64,000 nucleotides of DNA from an uncultured Bacteroidia bacterium. GTDB taxonomy: Bacteria; Bacteroidota; Bacteroidia; Bacteroidales; UBA932. Position numbers and translations under genes: made by a program. The DNA is taken from assembly GCA_902789445.1 (NCBI GenBank), contig CADAOB010000006.1, forward strand, positions 1 through 64,000. The letters are read 5' to 3'. Shown here piece after piece: positions 17,710 to 25,897 of this stretch (positions are counted from its first letter, which is position 1; each line of letters starts with the position of its first letter). The notes under the pieces were generated by a model. The model worked only from the letters and a program-made list of their open reading frames with translations, was not told the origin of the DNA and ran no database searches.

Positions 17710-18348
17710 ATGAACTATCTTGTCGTCGGCCTGGGGAATATCGGTGAAGAATACGCCTCCACCCGACACAACATGGGATTTATGGTATTGGATGCCTGGG
17801 CTCAGGCATCCAATGCTGTTTTTACCGTCGGCCGCTACGGCGCTACGGCCGAGATTTCCTTCAAGGGACGCAGATTCACGCTCCTGAAGCCTTCCACCTA
17901 CATGAACCTCAGCGGCAAGGCCGTCCACTACTGGCTCCAGAAGACGAAGATTCCGCAGGAAAACCTGCTGGTCGTGGTCGATGACTTTGCCATTCCTTTC
18001 GGCACGCTGCGCCTGCGCAAACGCGGCTCCGACGGCGGGCACAACGGACTCAAGAGCATCGACTATTCGCTCGCCAGCGACGATTATGCGCGCCTGCGCA
18101 TCGGCACGGGCAACGGCGGCTTCGCCGAAGGCCACCAGGTGGACTTCGTGCTGGGAGAGCTGCTGCTGGAAGAACGCCGCGCCCTGCCGGAACTGCTGGA
18201 GCGCGCCGTCGCCTGCATCAAGTGCTACGGCACGGAAGGCATCGACCGGGCCATGACGCAGTACAACCGCAGCAAACCCGCCTCAGCTCCTGCCGCGGGC
18301 ACTCAGTCCGCATCGTCATCCGACTCATCCACGAAAAAGGAGCCGTAA
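17710..18348 (+). CDS. pth: Peptidyl-tRNA hydrolase
   Basis: 212 residues; releases tRNA from peptidyl-tRNA that drops off the ribosome. Motifs: VVGLGNIGEEYASTRHNMGF with Asn10 and catalytic His20, PSTYMNLSGKAV, VVVDDFAIPFG and KRGSDGGHNGLKSI. The last 25 residues are a Ser/Ala-rich tail beyond the usual end, and the 3' end overlaps the convergent hsp15-like gene by 46 bases. Confidence 0.95.
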   Translation: MNYLVVGLGNIGEEYASTRHNMGFMVLDAWAQASNAVFTVGRYGATAEISFKGRRFTLLKPSTYMNLSGKAVHYWLQKTKIPQENLLVVVDDFAIPFGTLRLRKRGSDGGHNGLKSIDYSLASDDYARLRIGTGNGGFAEGHQVDFVLGELLLEERRALPELLERAVACIKCYGTEGIDRAMTQYNRSKPASAPAAGTQSASSSDSSTKKEP

Positions 18349-18710
18349 AGCGAATCCATGTCGCGCCGCTCCTTCTTGGTAGGGCGTCCCGTACCGCGGT
18401 CCCGGCGGATAAAGAAAGTCTCCACGGGAGCGTGCAGTTTGTCGAGCTCGCTCTGTGGCGTGAGATTCTCCGCATACGCGGCCACATCTTTGGCGCCCAC
18501 GCGCTTTTCAAGCGGAGCCAATACTTTATAGGTATAGAGAACCGGTCCCTTGCGGACGCAGATCACATCGCCCGCCTTGACTTCGCGGGCCGGTTTGACA
18601 TCCGTTCCGCCGACCGTGACTTTGTTGCCCTTGCAGGCATCCGTAGCGTCTGTCCGGGTCTTATAGACGCGGATCGCCCATAAAAATTTATCAATTCTGA
18701 CTGAGTCCAT
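18303..18710 (-). CDS. hslR: S4-domain RNA-binding protein (Hsp15/HslR-like)
   Basis: 135 residues. The N-terminal S4 RNA-binding domain reads RIDKFLWAIRVYKTRT and NKVTVGGTDVKPAREVKAGD. In E. coli Hsp15 recycles stalled 50S subunits carrying peptidyl-tRNA, which fits its convergence with pth, also a rescue enzyme. The C-terminus is basic (RRDRGTGRPTKKERRDMD), then ends with a short acidic tail encoded within the pth overlap. Confidence 0.88.
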   Translation of the reverse strand: MDSVRIDKFLWAIRVYKTRTDATDACKGNKVTVGGTDVKPAREVKAGDVICVRKGPVLYTYKVLAPLEKRVGAKDVAAYAENLTPQSELDKLHAPVETFFIRRDRGTGRPTKKERRDMDSLYGSFFVDESDDDAD

Positions 18711-18728
18711 AGCCGGAAGTGCTGCAAA

Positions 18729-18756
18729 AAAAGGACCGCGCCAGGGGCCGGTCCTT
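18729..18756 (-). terminator. Intrinsic terminator of the histone-like gene
   Basis: An 8-bp stem AAGGACCG/CGGTCCTT (18731-18738 with 18749-18756) followed on the minus strand by a run of T. It sits between the histone-like gene and hslR. Confidence 0.75.
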
Positions 18757-18781
18757 CTTTTTCTTCAGAATAGCGGGAAAC

Positions 18782-18955
18782 TTATTTGGCAGCTTCGACC
18801 GAGGCTTTTCTGAATTCCTTCATCAGCTTGCTGATTTCGAGAGCATTCTTGCGGGCACGCGTACCAGCGGCCTTGTTGCCCTTGGTCACCTGCAGATTGG
18901 CATTCGCTTGGAAGAGCGCAATCTCGGCATTGATTTTTTCGACGAGTTCTTTCAT
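18782..18955 (-). CDS. Histone H1-like small basic protein
   Basis: 57 residues (ATG complement of 18953-18955, stop at 18782): MKELVEKINAEIALFQANA at the start, then a basic central part GNKAAGTRARKNALEI and a C-terminal helix. This is the Bacteroidetes Hc1/histone H1-like family, a probable DNA-binding nucleoid protein. It has its own intrinsic terminator and a possible promoter (TAAATTTG, complement of 19056-19063) with a leader of about 95 bases. Too short for standard gene-length cut-offs. Confidence 0.85.
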   Translation of the reverse strand: MKELVEKINAEIALFQANANLQVTKGNKAAGTRARKNALEISKLMKEFRKASVEAAK

Positions 18956-19077
18956 AAGGTTTTTGGGTTATTTGTTGTTACTATATGGTTTTCTTGTCTT
19001 AACTAATTGATTTCGAAGATAGGTAGTTTCAAGCAATAATCCAAATTTTCAAGGGCAAATTTATAAAAAAGTTGAAA

Positions 19078-20532
19078 TTATTTCCAAAAAACATCATTTT
19101 TTACAACATATCGGCCATAGCCGCGGCTATCTTCTTCCGTATCAATCCGGTATCCGGACTTATATTCTGCTTTGGCCTTGGTTGTGGGCGCGGGCACGGG
19201 CGCAATGGCCGGCCAGGTGCCTGTCACAATGTGTGTCAGACAACTTCTAATGTCATTCTCCTCGACCCCGAAGTCGTGGTAGAGATCGTCCGGGCAGTAC
19301 CTGTCGGGGACGAATCCCGTCCAGGGAATCGACTCGCCGAGGGCGTTCTCATTGAAAAAGGCGATGGGCATGAAGACCCACTGCAACTTGGTGAAAATGT
19401 TGTTGTTGTAGTCCTCGTAATCGGCATTGGTGCCCGGATACATGAGCACATACATACCGTTGGGTTTGCCATAGGTGGTGTCGCCCACCATCTGCAGTTT
19501 GTCGCCCATATAGGGCCTGAGGCCGTTGATGACCATTTCGCTCGCGGAGGCCGTGCCGGGACCCACGATGAAATAGATGCGGTCCAGGTCGAGTCCGGCG
19601 GCATTGCTTCCGATGTAGTAGGTATTGTTCTCGTCTTTGAATTCGTCATCGAGCGAGGCCAGATAGCTGTTGTGCCTGCGGATGACATAGGGTTTCCCGA
19701 CGGCCGAGCGCGGGGCCAGATAGGTCATCAGCGTGTCGCTGGCACGGGCATCGCCGCCGCCGTTGTAGCGCAGGTCCACGATCAGGTTGCGGACGCCCGC
19801 ACCGCGGAAGCTGTCCATCGCCCGGGCGATGTCATCCAGGAAATTGTTCTTGAACGCCATGTAATGGAAATAGCCCACCGGCACGGTCAGCCCTTCGAAT
19901 TCATCCGGCTGGAAGATACGGGTGACCAGGCTCGACCGGGTGGAGAGCGACTGGGCCATCGAAGCGGTGAAAGTCGTGTCGCGGCCGTCCGTCAGGCGGA
20001 AGGTGAAGGTCTGGGGCGACTGGAAATACTGTTCCTGGTAGATTTTCAGTTTCTCGTTGGTGAAGCCGGTTTCATCGTCCTCTACGCTCTGGCCGTTGAT
20101 GCGGGTAAGTACGGCGCCGCGCGTGACGCCGAAACGTTCAAAGGGCGAACCGGGATAGACGAAGCGTACGCGCAGGTTGTAGTCGTTATAGTACTCCACG
20201 GCCTGGCCGAGGCTGACGCCCCAGGTACCGCTCAGTACGCCGGTTTCTTCGGATACATAGTAATCTTTGTCGCACATCCAGCTCCAGCGGTCCTGCTTGT
20301 AGAGGAGGGCGTCGAAATAGTCGTAGATATCGTAGGGGGAAGGGTCGATCTTCGCATTGCGGTCAATCACGTCGTCGCGCCAGTAATAGAAGACATCCAT
20401 GCACTGTGTACGGAGATAGCGCTTGGCATCGTCCGGATCCTCCGGATCGAAACGCGGGCATCCTTGCAACACCGCCAGCATCGGGATGACAAGGGCAAAA
20501 ATGACCGGGAAAAGGATGGATTTTCTCTTCAT
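19078..20532 (-). CDS. S41 family peptidase lipoprotein (PDZ plus protease)
   Basis: 484 residues with signal peptide and lipobox (VLQGC). An N-terminal helical domain with WSWMCDKDYY, a PDZ-like domain (GVTRGAVLTRINGQSV), and the S41 core with LIVDLRYNGGG and the nucleophile motif GTASASEM. It belongs to the Bacteroidetes carboxy-terminal-processing-like or tricorn-like peptidases acting outside the cytoplasm. Divergent from the alanine symporter with 44 bases between starts. Confidence 0.88.
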   Translation of the reverse strand: MKRKSILFPVIFALVIPMLAVLQGCPRFDPEDPDDAKRYLRTQCMDVFYYWRDDVIDRNAKIDPSPYDIYDYFDALLYKQDRWSWMCDKDYYVSEETGVLSGTWGVSLGQAVEYYNDYNLRVRFVYPGSPFERFGVTRGAVLTRINGQSVEDDETGFTNEKLKIYQEQYFQSPQTFTFRLTDGRDTTFTASMAQSLSTRSSLVTRIFQPDEFEGLTVPVGYFHYMAFKNNFLDDIARAMDSFRGAGVRNLIVDLRYNGGGDARASDTLMTYLAPRSAVGKPYVIRRHNSYLASLDDEFKDENNTYYIGSNAAGLDLDRIYFIVGPGTASASEMVINGLRPYMGDKLQMVGDTTYGKPNGMYVLMYPGTNADYEDYNNNIFTKLQWVFMPIAFFNENALGESIPWTGFVPDRYCPDDLYHDFGVEENDIRSCLTHIVTGTWPAIAPVPAPTTKAKAEYKSGYRIDTEEDSRGYGRYVVKNDVFWK

Positions 20533-20560
20533 AATCGTTTCAATTGTAAGGGCATTTTAT

Positions 20561-20568
20561 TAACTTTG
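20561..20568 (+). promoter_or_regulatory. -7 box of the symporter gene
   Basis: TAACTTTG ends 8 bases before the ATG at 20577. Transcription would start at or next to that ATG, so the second ATG at 20589 is the more natural start. Confidence 0.5.
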
Positions 20569-20576
20569 CAAAGATA

Positions 20577-21980
20577 ATGCCTTTTTCTATGAATTCCGTC
20601 GCGACCCTGATTGAAAAAATATCCTCGGCCGTTTGGGGATGGCCGATGATCATTCTCCTGCTAGGTACCCACATCTTCATGACAATCAGGCTGCGCTTTC
20701 CGCAGCTGAAAGTAGGCAAGGCCATCCGGCTCTCCGTCACCAAAGACCACCATACGCACGGCGACGTGAGCCAGTTCGGCGCCCTGGCCACCGCCCTGGC
20801 GGCCACCATCGGCACCGGCAACATCGTGGGCGTGGCCACGGCCGTGTCCCTCGGCGGCCCGGGGGCCGTTTTCTGGTGCTGGCTGACCGGCGTCTTCGGC
20901 ATGGCTACCAAGTATTCGGAAGGCCTGCTGGCGGTCAAATACCGCGTCAAGACGAAAAGCGGACGGATGCTCGGCGGACCGATGTTCGCCCTCGAACGCG
21001 GCCTGCACGCCAAATGGCTGGCCATCCTCTTTGCCCTGTTCACGGCCATCGCGGCCTTCGGCATCGGCAACACGGTGCAGGCCAATTCCATCTCGATGCT
21101 GCTCAACGAGACGTACGGTATCTCCCAGACGCTGATCGGCATCATCCTGGCCGCCCTGGTGCTGCTGGTCATCGTCTTCGGCGTGAAAGGCATCTCGAAG
21201 GTCTGTTCCGCGCTGGTTCCGTTCATGGCATTGTTCTATGTGCTGGGCTGCCTGGTCATCCTCGGCATGAACTGGCCTTATCTGGGCGAAAGCATCCGGC
21301 TCATCTGCCGCTCGGCCTTCACCGCCCGTGCGGCCGGCGGCGGCTTCGTCGGCACGACCGTGCTGATGGCCTGCCGCTTCGGTATCGCCCGCGGCCTGTT
21401 CTCCAACGAATCGGGTCTGGGTTCCGCCCCCATCGTGGCCGCCGCGGCGCAGACGCGCAATCCGGTCCGCCAGGCCCTGGTCTCTTCGACCGGCACGTTT
21501 TGGGACACCGTCGTGGTGTGCGCCATCACGGGGCTGGTGCTGGTGAGCAGCATCGTGGCCCATCCCGACATCGACCATACGCAGGGCGCCGCCCTGACCA
21601 AGGCCGCTTTCGAGAAACTCCCCTATGTGGGCTCGATCATCCTTGCAGTCGGTATCGTCACCTTCGCCTTCTCCACCATCCTGGGCTGGTCCTACTACGG
21701 CGAGCGCGCCGTCGAATATCTGGCCGGCCGGCACGCGCGTGTCCGCAAATACCTGATTGCCGTCTATCGCGCGGTCTTCATCATCGCCGTCTTCCTCGGC
21801 TCGGTGATGAGCCTTTCCGTGGTCTGGAACCTGGCCGACATCGCCAACGCCCTGATGGCCATTCCGAACCTGGTGTCCATCCTGCTGCTGAGCGGCGTGA
21901 TTGTCCGGGAAACGAAGAAATACCTGTGGGACGACAAACTGGACGAATCCTGCAACGAAGAGCCGCCGGTACTGGAATAG
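20577..21980 (+). CDS. Sodium:alanine/glycine symporter (AGCS family)
   Basis: 467 residues (463 if the ATG at 20589 is used). Imports Ala or Gly with Na+. About 10 membrane helices; family motifs ALATALAATIGTGNIVGVA, GGPGAVFWCWLTGVFGM and ARGLFSNESGLGSAP are intact. The promoter lies so near the first ATG that the start is uncertain. It ends 8 bases from the convergent DivIC gene. Confidence 0.92.
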   Translation: MPFSMNSVATLIEKISSAVWGWPMIILLLGTHIFMTIRLRFPQLKVGKAIRLSVTKDHHTHGDVSQFGALATALAATIGTGNIVGVATAVSLGGPGAVFWCWLTGVFGMATKYSEGLLAVKYRVKTKSGRMLGGPMFALERGLHAKWLAILFALFTAIAAFGIGNTVQANSISMLLNETYGISQTLIGIILAALVLLVIVFGVKGISKVCSALVPFMALFYVLGCLVILGMNWPYLGESIRLICRSAFTARAAGGGFVGTTVLMACRFGIARGLFSNESGLGSAPIVAAAAQTRNPVRQALVSSTGTFWDTVVVCAITGLVLVSSIVAHPDIDHTQGAALTKAAFEKLPYVGSIILAVGIVTFAFSTILGWSYYGERAVEYLAGRHARVRKYLIAVYRAVFIIAVFLGSVMSLSVVWNLADIANALMAIPNLVSILLLSGVIVRETKKYLWDDKLDESCNEEPPVLE

Positions 21981-21987
21981 GGCGGCC

Positions 21988-22320
21988 TTATTTTTTCTCG
22001 ATGACGTAAACGTCTTCGCCGTCCTGGTGGTAATAATACTCCTCGCGGGCGAACCTTTCCAGCGAATCGCGTTCAGAATTGAGCTGCTCGAGTTTGCGGT
22101 TCATCTTGGAGATTTCCTGCTCGTAGAACTCAATCTGCTGCCGCTGGCGGCGGAGCGTCACGCGCGAACGGATCATCTGCCCGACATTGTTGGTATCCAG
22201 GAAACAGATCCAGACCAGGAAGATAAAGCCCACGACGAAATACTTGTTGAGCAGCACTTTGCCGACAGGGTGCTGCTTCCATTCCCGGTATTTATCCTTG
22301 ACTTTCGTGAAGACGTTCAT
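21988..22320 (-). CDS. Septum formation initiator DivIC/FtsB-like
   Basis: 110 residues: short cytoplasmic N-terminus, one membrane helix (KYFVVGFIFLVWICFL, about 27-42), then a coiled coil (LRRQRQQIEFYEQEISKMNR) and a C-terminal YYYHQDGEDVYVIE segment. This topology and length are those of FtsB/DivIC, which joins FtsL/FtsQ at the divisome. Confidence 0.88.
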   Translation of the reverse strand: MNVFTKVKDKYREWKQHPVGKVLLNKYFVVGFIFLVWICFLDTNNVGQMIRSRVTLRRQRQQIEFYEQEISKMNRKLEQLNSERDSLERFAREEYYYHQDGEDVYVIEKK

Positions 22321-22351
22321 GCGTGGCAGATGTTTTCACAAAAATAATCAT

Positions 22352-22359
22352 TATTTTTG
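22352..22359 (+). promoter_or_regulatory. -7 box of the CPBP protease gene
   Basis: TATTTTTG, 4 bases before the ATG at 22364; the transcript would be almost leaderless. Confidence 0.4.
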
Positions 22360-22363
22360 AGCT

Positions 22364-23185
22364 ATGATTCAAGATTTGAAATATTACAAGCCTTCGCTCG
22401 GCCAGTCGTGGTGGCTGGTCCTCCTGCTGCTGGTCGGCAGCATCGTCGGCGGAGGGATCAGTCTCTTCTGGCCTGCAGCGCCGCAGGCCCTGACCTACTT
22501 CGTGATGATGATGCTTCCGCTGCTCTGGTGCGTATGGCAAGGGCGCCTGGCCGCGGTTTCGGGTGTGCATCCGCTTGCGCTCAATGCCCCGCATTTCGGC
22601 AAACTGCCCGTCTGGGCGTTCTTCGTGCCGGCCGCCGTCGCGCTGATCGCCCTGTCGATCGTCATCGAACCCACGACGTCGTTCATCCCGATGCCCGACA
22701 GCATCAAAGCCGTCTTCGAAAAGGCTTTCGTAGATTCCAAACTCTGGGACATGATCGCCTCGACCTGCATCCTGGCGCCGCTGCTGGAAGAACTGCTCTG
22801 CCGCGGCCTGATGATGCGCGGGATGCTGACGCGGATGAAGCCCGGCCGGGCCATCTTCTGGTCCGCCCTGATCTTCGCCGTGATGCACCTGAATCCCTGG
22901 CAGTCGATTCCCGCCTTCCTGATCGGCCTGTTCCTGGGCTGGGTGTACTGGCGTACGCACTGCCTCTGGGCCACGATCTTCCTGCACTGCCTGAACAATT
23001 CCCTCTCGACCCTGATCTCCCGCGTCTGGCCCGACCTGCCCATCGATGCAGGTCTCAAAGACATCCTGGCTCCGTCCACCTACTGGATCGTCTATGCCGC
23101 TGCGGTCGTCGTGCTGGTCCTCATCCTGTATCTCCTCCATGAAAAAACTGTATCCCCTCAAATTCAAAGCCGCGTGGAAGCCTAA
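22364..23185 (+). CDS. CPBP family intramembrane glutamic protease
   Basis: 273 residues with about 8 membrane helices. The CAAX/Abi signature is complete: EELLCRGLMMRGM with the tandem glutamates, FAVMHLNPWQSI (His), and FLHCLNN (His/Asn). Members cleave prenylated-type or bacteriocin/immunity-related substrates in the membrane; the substrate here is unknown. Its end overlaps manA by 47 bases in another frame. Confidence 0.9.
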   Translation: MIQDLKYYKPSLGQSWWLVLLLLVGSIVGGGISLFWPAAPQALTYFVMMMLPLLWCVWQGRLAAVSGVHPLALNAPHFGKLPVWAFFVPAAVALIALSIVIEPTTSFIPMPDSIKAVFEKAFVDSKLWDMIASTCILAPLLEELLCRGLMMRGMLTRMKPGRAIFWSALIFAVMHLNPWQSIPAFLIGLFLGWVYWRTHCLWATIFLHCLNNSLSTLISRVWPDLPIDAGLKDILAPSTYWIVYAAAVVVLVLILYLLHEKTVSPQIQSRVEA

Positions 23186-24179
23186 GGCCTGGGGCGGCGA
23201 AGCCTGGGACCTGTGCGGCTTCGAAGACGAAGCTTCGGTGGTGTCCGAAGGCTTCCTGGCCGAAAACGACCTGGCCGATATCCTGGAAACCTACCTGGGC
23301 GACCTGACCGGCGACGAGATTTTCGACTGGTACAATCTCCATTTCCCGCTGCTGATCAAGCACCTGGACATCCAGGACCGCCTGTCGGTGCAGGTACATC
23401 CCGACGATACGGTTGCCGCCGAACGGTTCGACGCCTATGGCAAGACCGAGTTCTGGTATGTGCTCGAAGCCGCTCCGTCCGCCCGCGTGTACATGGGATT
23501 CCGGGAAGACACCGATGCCGGGGCGCTCTACAAAGCCTGCAAGGAAGGAACGGCCGACCGGCTGCTCAATGCCTATGTCCCCCGTCCGGGCGACTGCTTT
23601 TTCATCCCGGCCGGCACCGTCCATGCGGCCGGCGGCGGCTTGAAGATTGCCGAAATCCAGGAAGCGTCCGACATCACCTTCCGCCTCTATGACTGGGGCC
23701 GTGAACTGAATCCGGCCACCCGCCGCGAAATGCATCTCGACGAAGCCCTCGACTGCATCGACTACCGGAAATACGACGAGGCCGGATGCAGCTGCCATCT
23801 GGAAACGGACCCGGCAGAAGCCGTCCGGAAAGGCGACGGCGTCCGGGTGCTCGTCCAGGCACCGCAATTCATCATCACCAGCCTGTCGCTGACGGCGCCT
23901 GCGCGCATCAAGATGGAAGAATTCCAGAGTTGTGTCGTCTTCATCTGCCTGTCGGGCGCGGCGACCGTCACAAGCGGCCCGGCCGCAGGGACGACGGCCG
24001 CGGCAGGGATGGCAGCAGACGGCGGCCCATGGTCGCTGAAAGCCGGCGAGACGATGCTGATCCCCGCCTCCCTCGACACACTGCAGCTGACCCCCGCCCC
24101 CGGCGGCGTCCATCTGCTGCAAGTCCATCTCCCCCAACCCCCGAAGGACGACATCTACGACGGCCCCGAGCCGGAGTAA
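23139..24179 (+). CDS. manA: Mannose-6-phosphate isomerase, class I
   Basis: 346 residues from the ATG at 23139 (a longer frame upstream lies wholly inside the protease gene). Interconverts mannose 6-phosphate and fructose 6-phosphate, feeding GDP-mannose and GDP-fucose for glycans. Zinc-binding motifs: LSVQVHPDD, KTEFWYVLEA and FFIPAGTVHAAGGG. The C-terminal cupin part is lower in conservation and Ala/Gly-rich (AAGTTAAAGMAADGG). Confidence 0.9.
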   Translation: MKKLYPLKFKAAWKPKAWGGEAWDLCGFEDEASVVSEGFLAENDLADILETYLGDLTGDEIFDWYNLHFPLLIKHLDIQDRLSVQVHPDDTVAAERFDAYGKTEFWYVLEAAPSARVYMGFREDTDAGALYKACKEGTADRLLNAYVPRPGDCFFIPAGTVHAAGGGLKIAEIQEASDITFRLYDWGRELNPATRREMHLDEALDCIDYRKYDEAGCSCHLETDPAEAVRKGDGVRVLVQAPQFIITSLSLTAPARIKMEEFQSCVVFICLSGAATVTSGPAAGTTAAAGMAADGGPWSLKAGETMLIPASLDTLQLTPAPGGVHLLQVHLPQPPKDDIYDGPEPE

Positions 24180-24242
24180 GCCAGCCGATTTCAGCACCGA
24201 TCTCGGTGGCTATCAACCGCTTACGCGCAAACACCCACTAAG

Positions 24243-25514
24243 CTAAATCAGTCCCCGTTCCTTCGCTTTGGCGACCATGTCGGCCGAATTGGACGCTTCG
24301 AATTTGACGAGCATCCGCTTGCGGTACCATTTGATGGTCGGAAGACTCAGATACAGTTTGTCGGCGATCTGCTGGCTGGTGTGGCCGGAGGCGATCAGTC
24401 TCAGGATATCGGCCTCGCGTTCGGTCAGGAACGACGTTTCATCGGGCTCGCCGGCGACCGCATCCTCTGTCGCCGCATCCTCTTCAATGGGGGCGCTGAG
24501 CGTTTGAATCGCTTCGTCGATTACCGCATCCGCAGCCTCTTTTTCTTTCCGGATCCGCCGCATCCGCCGCAGGACCAGCTGCAGGATCACGAGCAGCGCC
24601 AGCAATGCCAGCGCCGTGACGGCCAGCAGCGTCCGGTTCCGGTTCTGTGCCGTGAGCACCCTTTCCATGAAACCGAGGTTTTCCAGACGCGTCATGAATT
24701 CCTGATCCTCGTGCAGGGAATAATAACGGTCCGCTTCCCGCAGGTAGGGGAGCGCCCGCATCGGTTTGCCCAGGTCCATATACAAGCCGCCCAGCCCTTT
24801 GAGCGCATTGGCGGCCAAAAGCGAGTCGTTCGCCGTGCGGGCATAGGCCAGCGCCTTCTCGTAGGCGGGTTTGGCCTGCTTGAAATCCTGTTCATCCACC
24901 CAGGTCTCGCCGATGTTGTACCAGAGCACGGAACTGCTCTCGTTCCAGCCATACTTCTCGAATATCGCGCCGGCCTTCGCGTAGTATTCCAATGCGGTCG
25001 GGATGGAATCCATCATGTTGTAGAGGTTACCGATGGCGCCGTAAAGACCCGAGCGGGCATCGTCGATGGTCTCCGGATCGTATTCCTTGTCGGCCGGCAG
25101 GCTCTTCTCGCCGGCCGCCATCCGCTCCACATAGCCCAGGGCGCGCTTGAAGTAGAAGGCGGCGCTGTCGTACTGTTCTGCGGCCCAGAAGTGCTGTCCC
25201 ACCATCTTGTCCGCACTTACCATCGTACGCAGATAGTTCTTCGGCTCAGCCAGTTCGCGGAGCTTGCGGGCGTAATAGATGCTTTTCACGCGGTTGATCT
25301 GCTGGTAGCCCTGCATCAGGTCTTCGTAGGCGCCCACCAGCGATGCGTATTCCTCCTGGGTGGCGGCGGCGATGCGTTCAGCTGGCCAGGCGGCGACCAC
25401 GGCTTCCAGCGAATCGACGTTGTGGCCGCGGTGGTCCGTATAGTCGGCGCGGGCCGGATTCTGGATGAGCAGCAAGCCGGCCAGCAGGCTTGTCAGGCAG
25501 AGAAATCGTTTCAT
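24243..25514 (-). CDS. Membrane-anchored TPR sensor with LuxR-type HTH
   Basis: 423 residues: signal peptide (LCLTSLLAGLLLI), about five TPR-like repeats outside the membrane (residues about 50-270), one membrane helix (TLLAVTALALLALLVILQLVL, about 290-312), a short charged linker, and a C-terminal LuxR helix-turn-helix (LTEREADILRLIASGHTSQQIA). This layout would pass an extracytoplasmic signal directly to DNA. The HTH shares the recognition stretch LSLPTIKWYRK with the divergent 72-aa regulator. The TAATTTTG at 25519-25526 (minus) lies only 5 bases before the start. Confidence 0.85.
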   Translation of the reverse strand: MKRFLCLTSLLAGLLLIQNPARADYTDHRGHNVDSLEAVVAAWPAERIAAATQEEYASLVGAYEDLMQGYQQINRVKSIYYARKLRELAEPKNYLRTMVSADKMVGQHFWAAEQYDSAAFYFKRALGYVERMAAGEKSLPADKEYDPETIDDARSGLYGAIGNLYNMMDSIPTALEYYAKAGAIFEKYGWNESSSVLWYNIGETWVDEQDFKQAKPAYEKALAYARTANDSLLAANALKGLGGLYMDLGKPMRALPYLREADRYYSLHEDQEFMTRLENLGFMERVLTAQNRNRTLLAVTALALLALLVILQLVLRRMRRIRKEKEAADAVIDEAIQTLSAPIEEDAATEDAVAGEPDETSFLTEREADILRLIASGHTSQQIADKLYLSLPTIKWYRKRMLVKFEASNSADMVAKAKERGLI

Positions 25515-25560
25515 GTCACAAAATTAGCAAACCTTGCCGGATAAAGCGCTAATTGCCTGA

Positions 25561-25597
25561 AAAACTATCCCTTGGTATAATAAAAACTATCCTTTGG
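25561..25597. promoter_or_regulatory. Tandem 15-bp direct repeats between two LuxR genes
   Basis: AAAACTATCCCTTGG (25561-25575) and AAAACTATCCTTTGG (25583-25597): 14 of 15 identical, 22 bp apart start to start (two helical turns), in the divergent promoter region. They look like an operator pair. Confidence 0.55.
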
Positions 25598-25624
25598 GAT
25601 GGTGTTTTTCGTTTTCTGATTTCC

Positions 25625-25632
25625 GAACTTTG
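25625..25632 (+). promoter_or_regulatory. -7 box of the orphan LuxR gene
   Basis: GAACTTTG, 22 bases before the ATG at 25655; it supports that start over the upstream TTG. Confidence 0.45.
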
Positions 25633-25654
25633 TATCTGGATAATTCGTGCTGAT

Positions 25655-25873
25655 ATGACCACAACGGACAACGAAACGAAGATCACGCTCACGGCCACGG
25701 AACGCCGGGTCTTGCAACTGATTGCGGAAGGGAAGACCGGCCCGCAGATTGCCTCTGTGCTCTGCCTGTCGCTTCCCACCATCAAATGGTACCGCAAGAA
25801 ACTCCGCGCCAAGTTCGGCGTGGCCACCACCATGCAGATGATCCGGCGCGCCATCGAGCTGAAGATGATTTGA
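25655..25873 (+). CDS. Single-domain LuxR-type HTH regulator
   Basis: 72 residues consisting almost only of a LuxR HTH: LTATERRVLQLIAEGKTGPQIA then LSLPTIKWYRKKLRAKFGV. No receiver or sensor domain. The recognition helix is nearly the same as in the divergent TPR-TM-HTH protein, so the two probably see the same DNA site and may compete or pair. The start at 25655 is chosen because a promoter sits just upstream. It lies 24 bases before the OmpA gene. Confidence 0.8.
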   Translation: MTTTDNETKITLTATERRVLQLIAEGKTGPQIASVLCLSLPTIKWYRKKLRAKFGVATTMQMIRRAIELKMI

Positions 25874-25897
25874 ATGGAATACAAAATACCGACGGAT

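Noticed and set aside
19072-20577. A 501-codon plus-strand frame opposite the S41 peptidase
   Set aside because: Antisense shadow; the S41 motifs are on the other strand.
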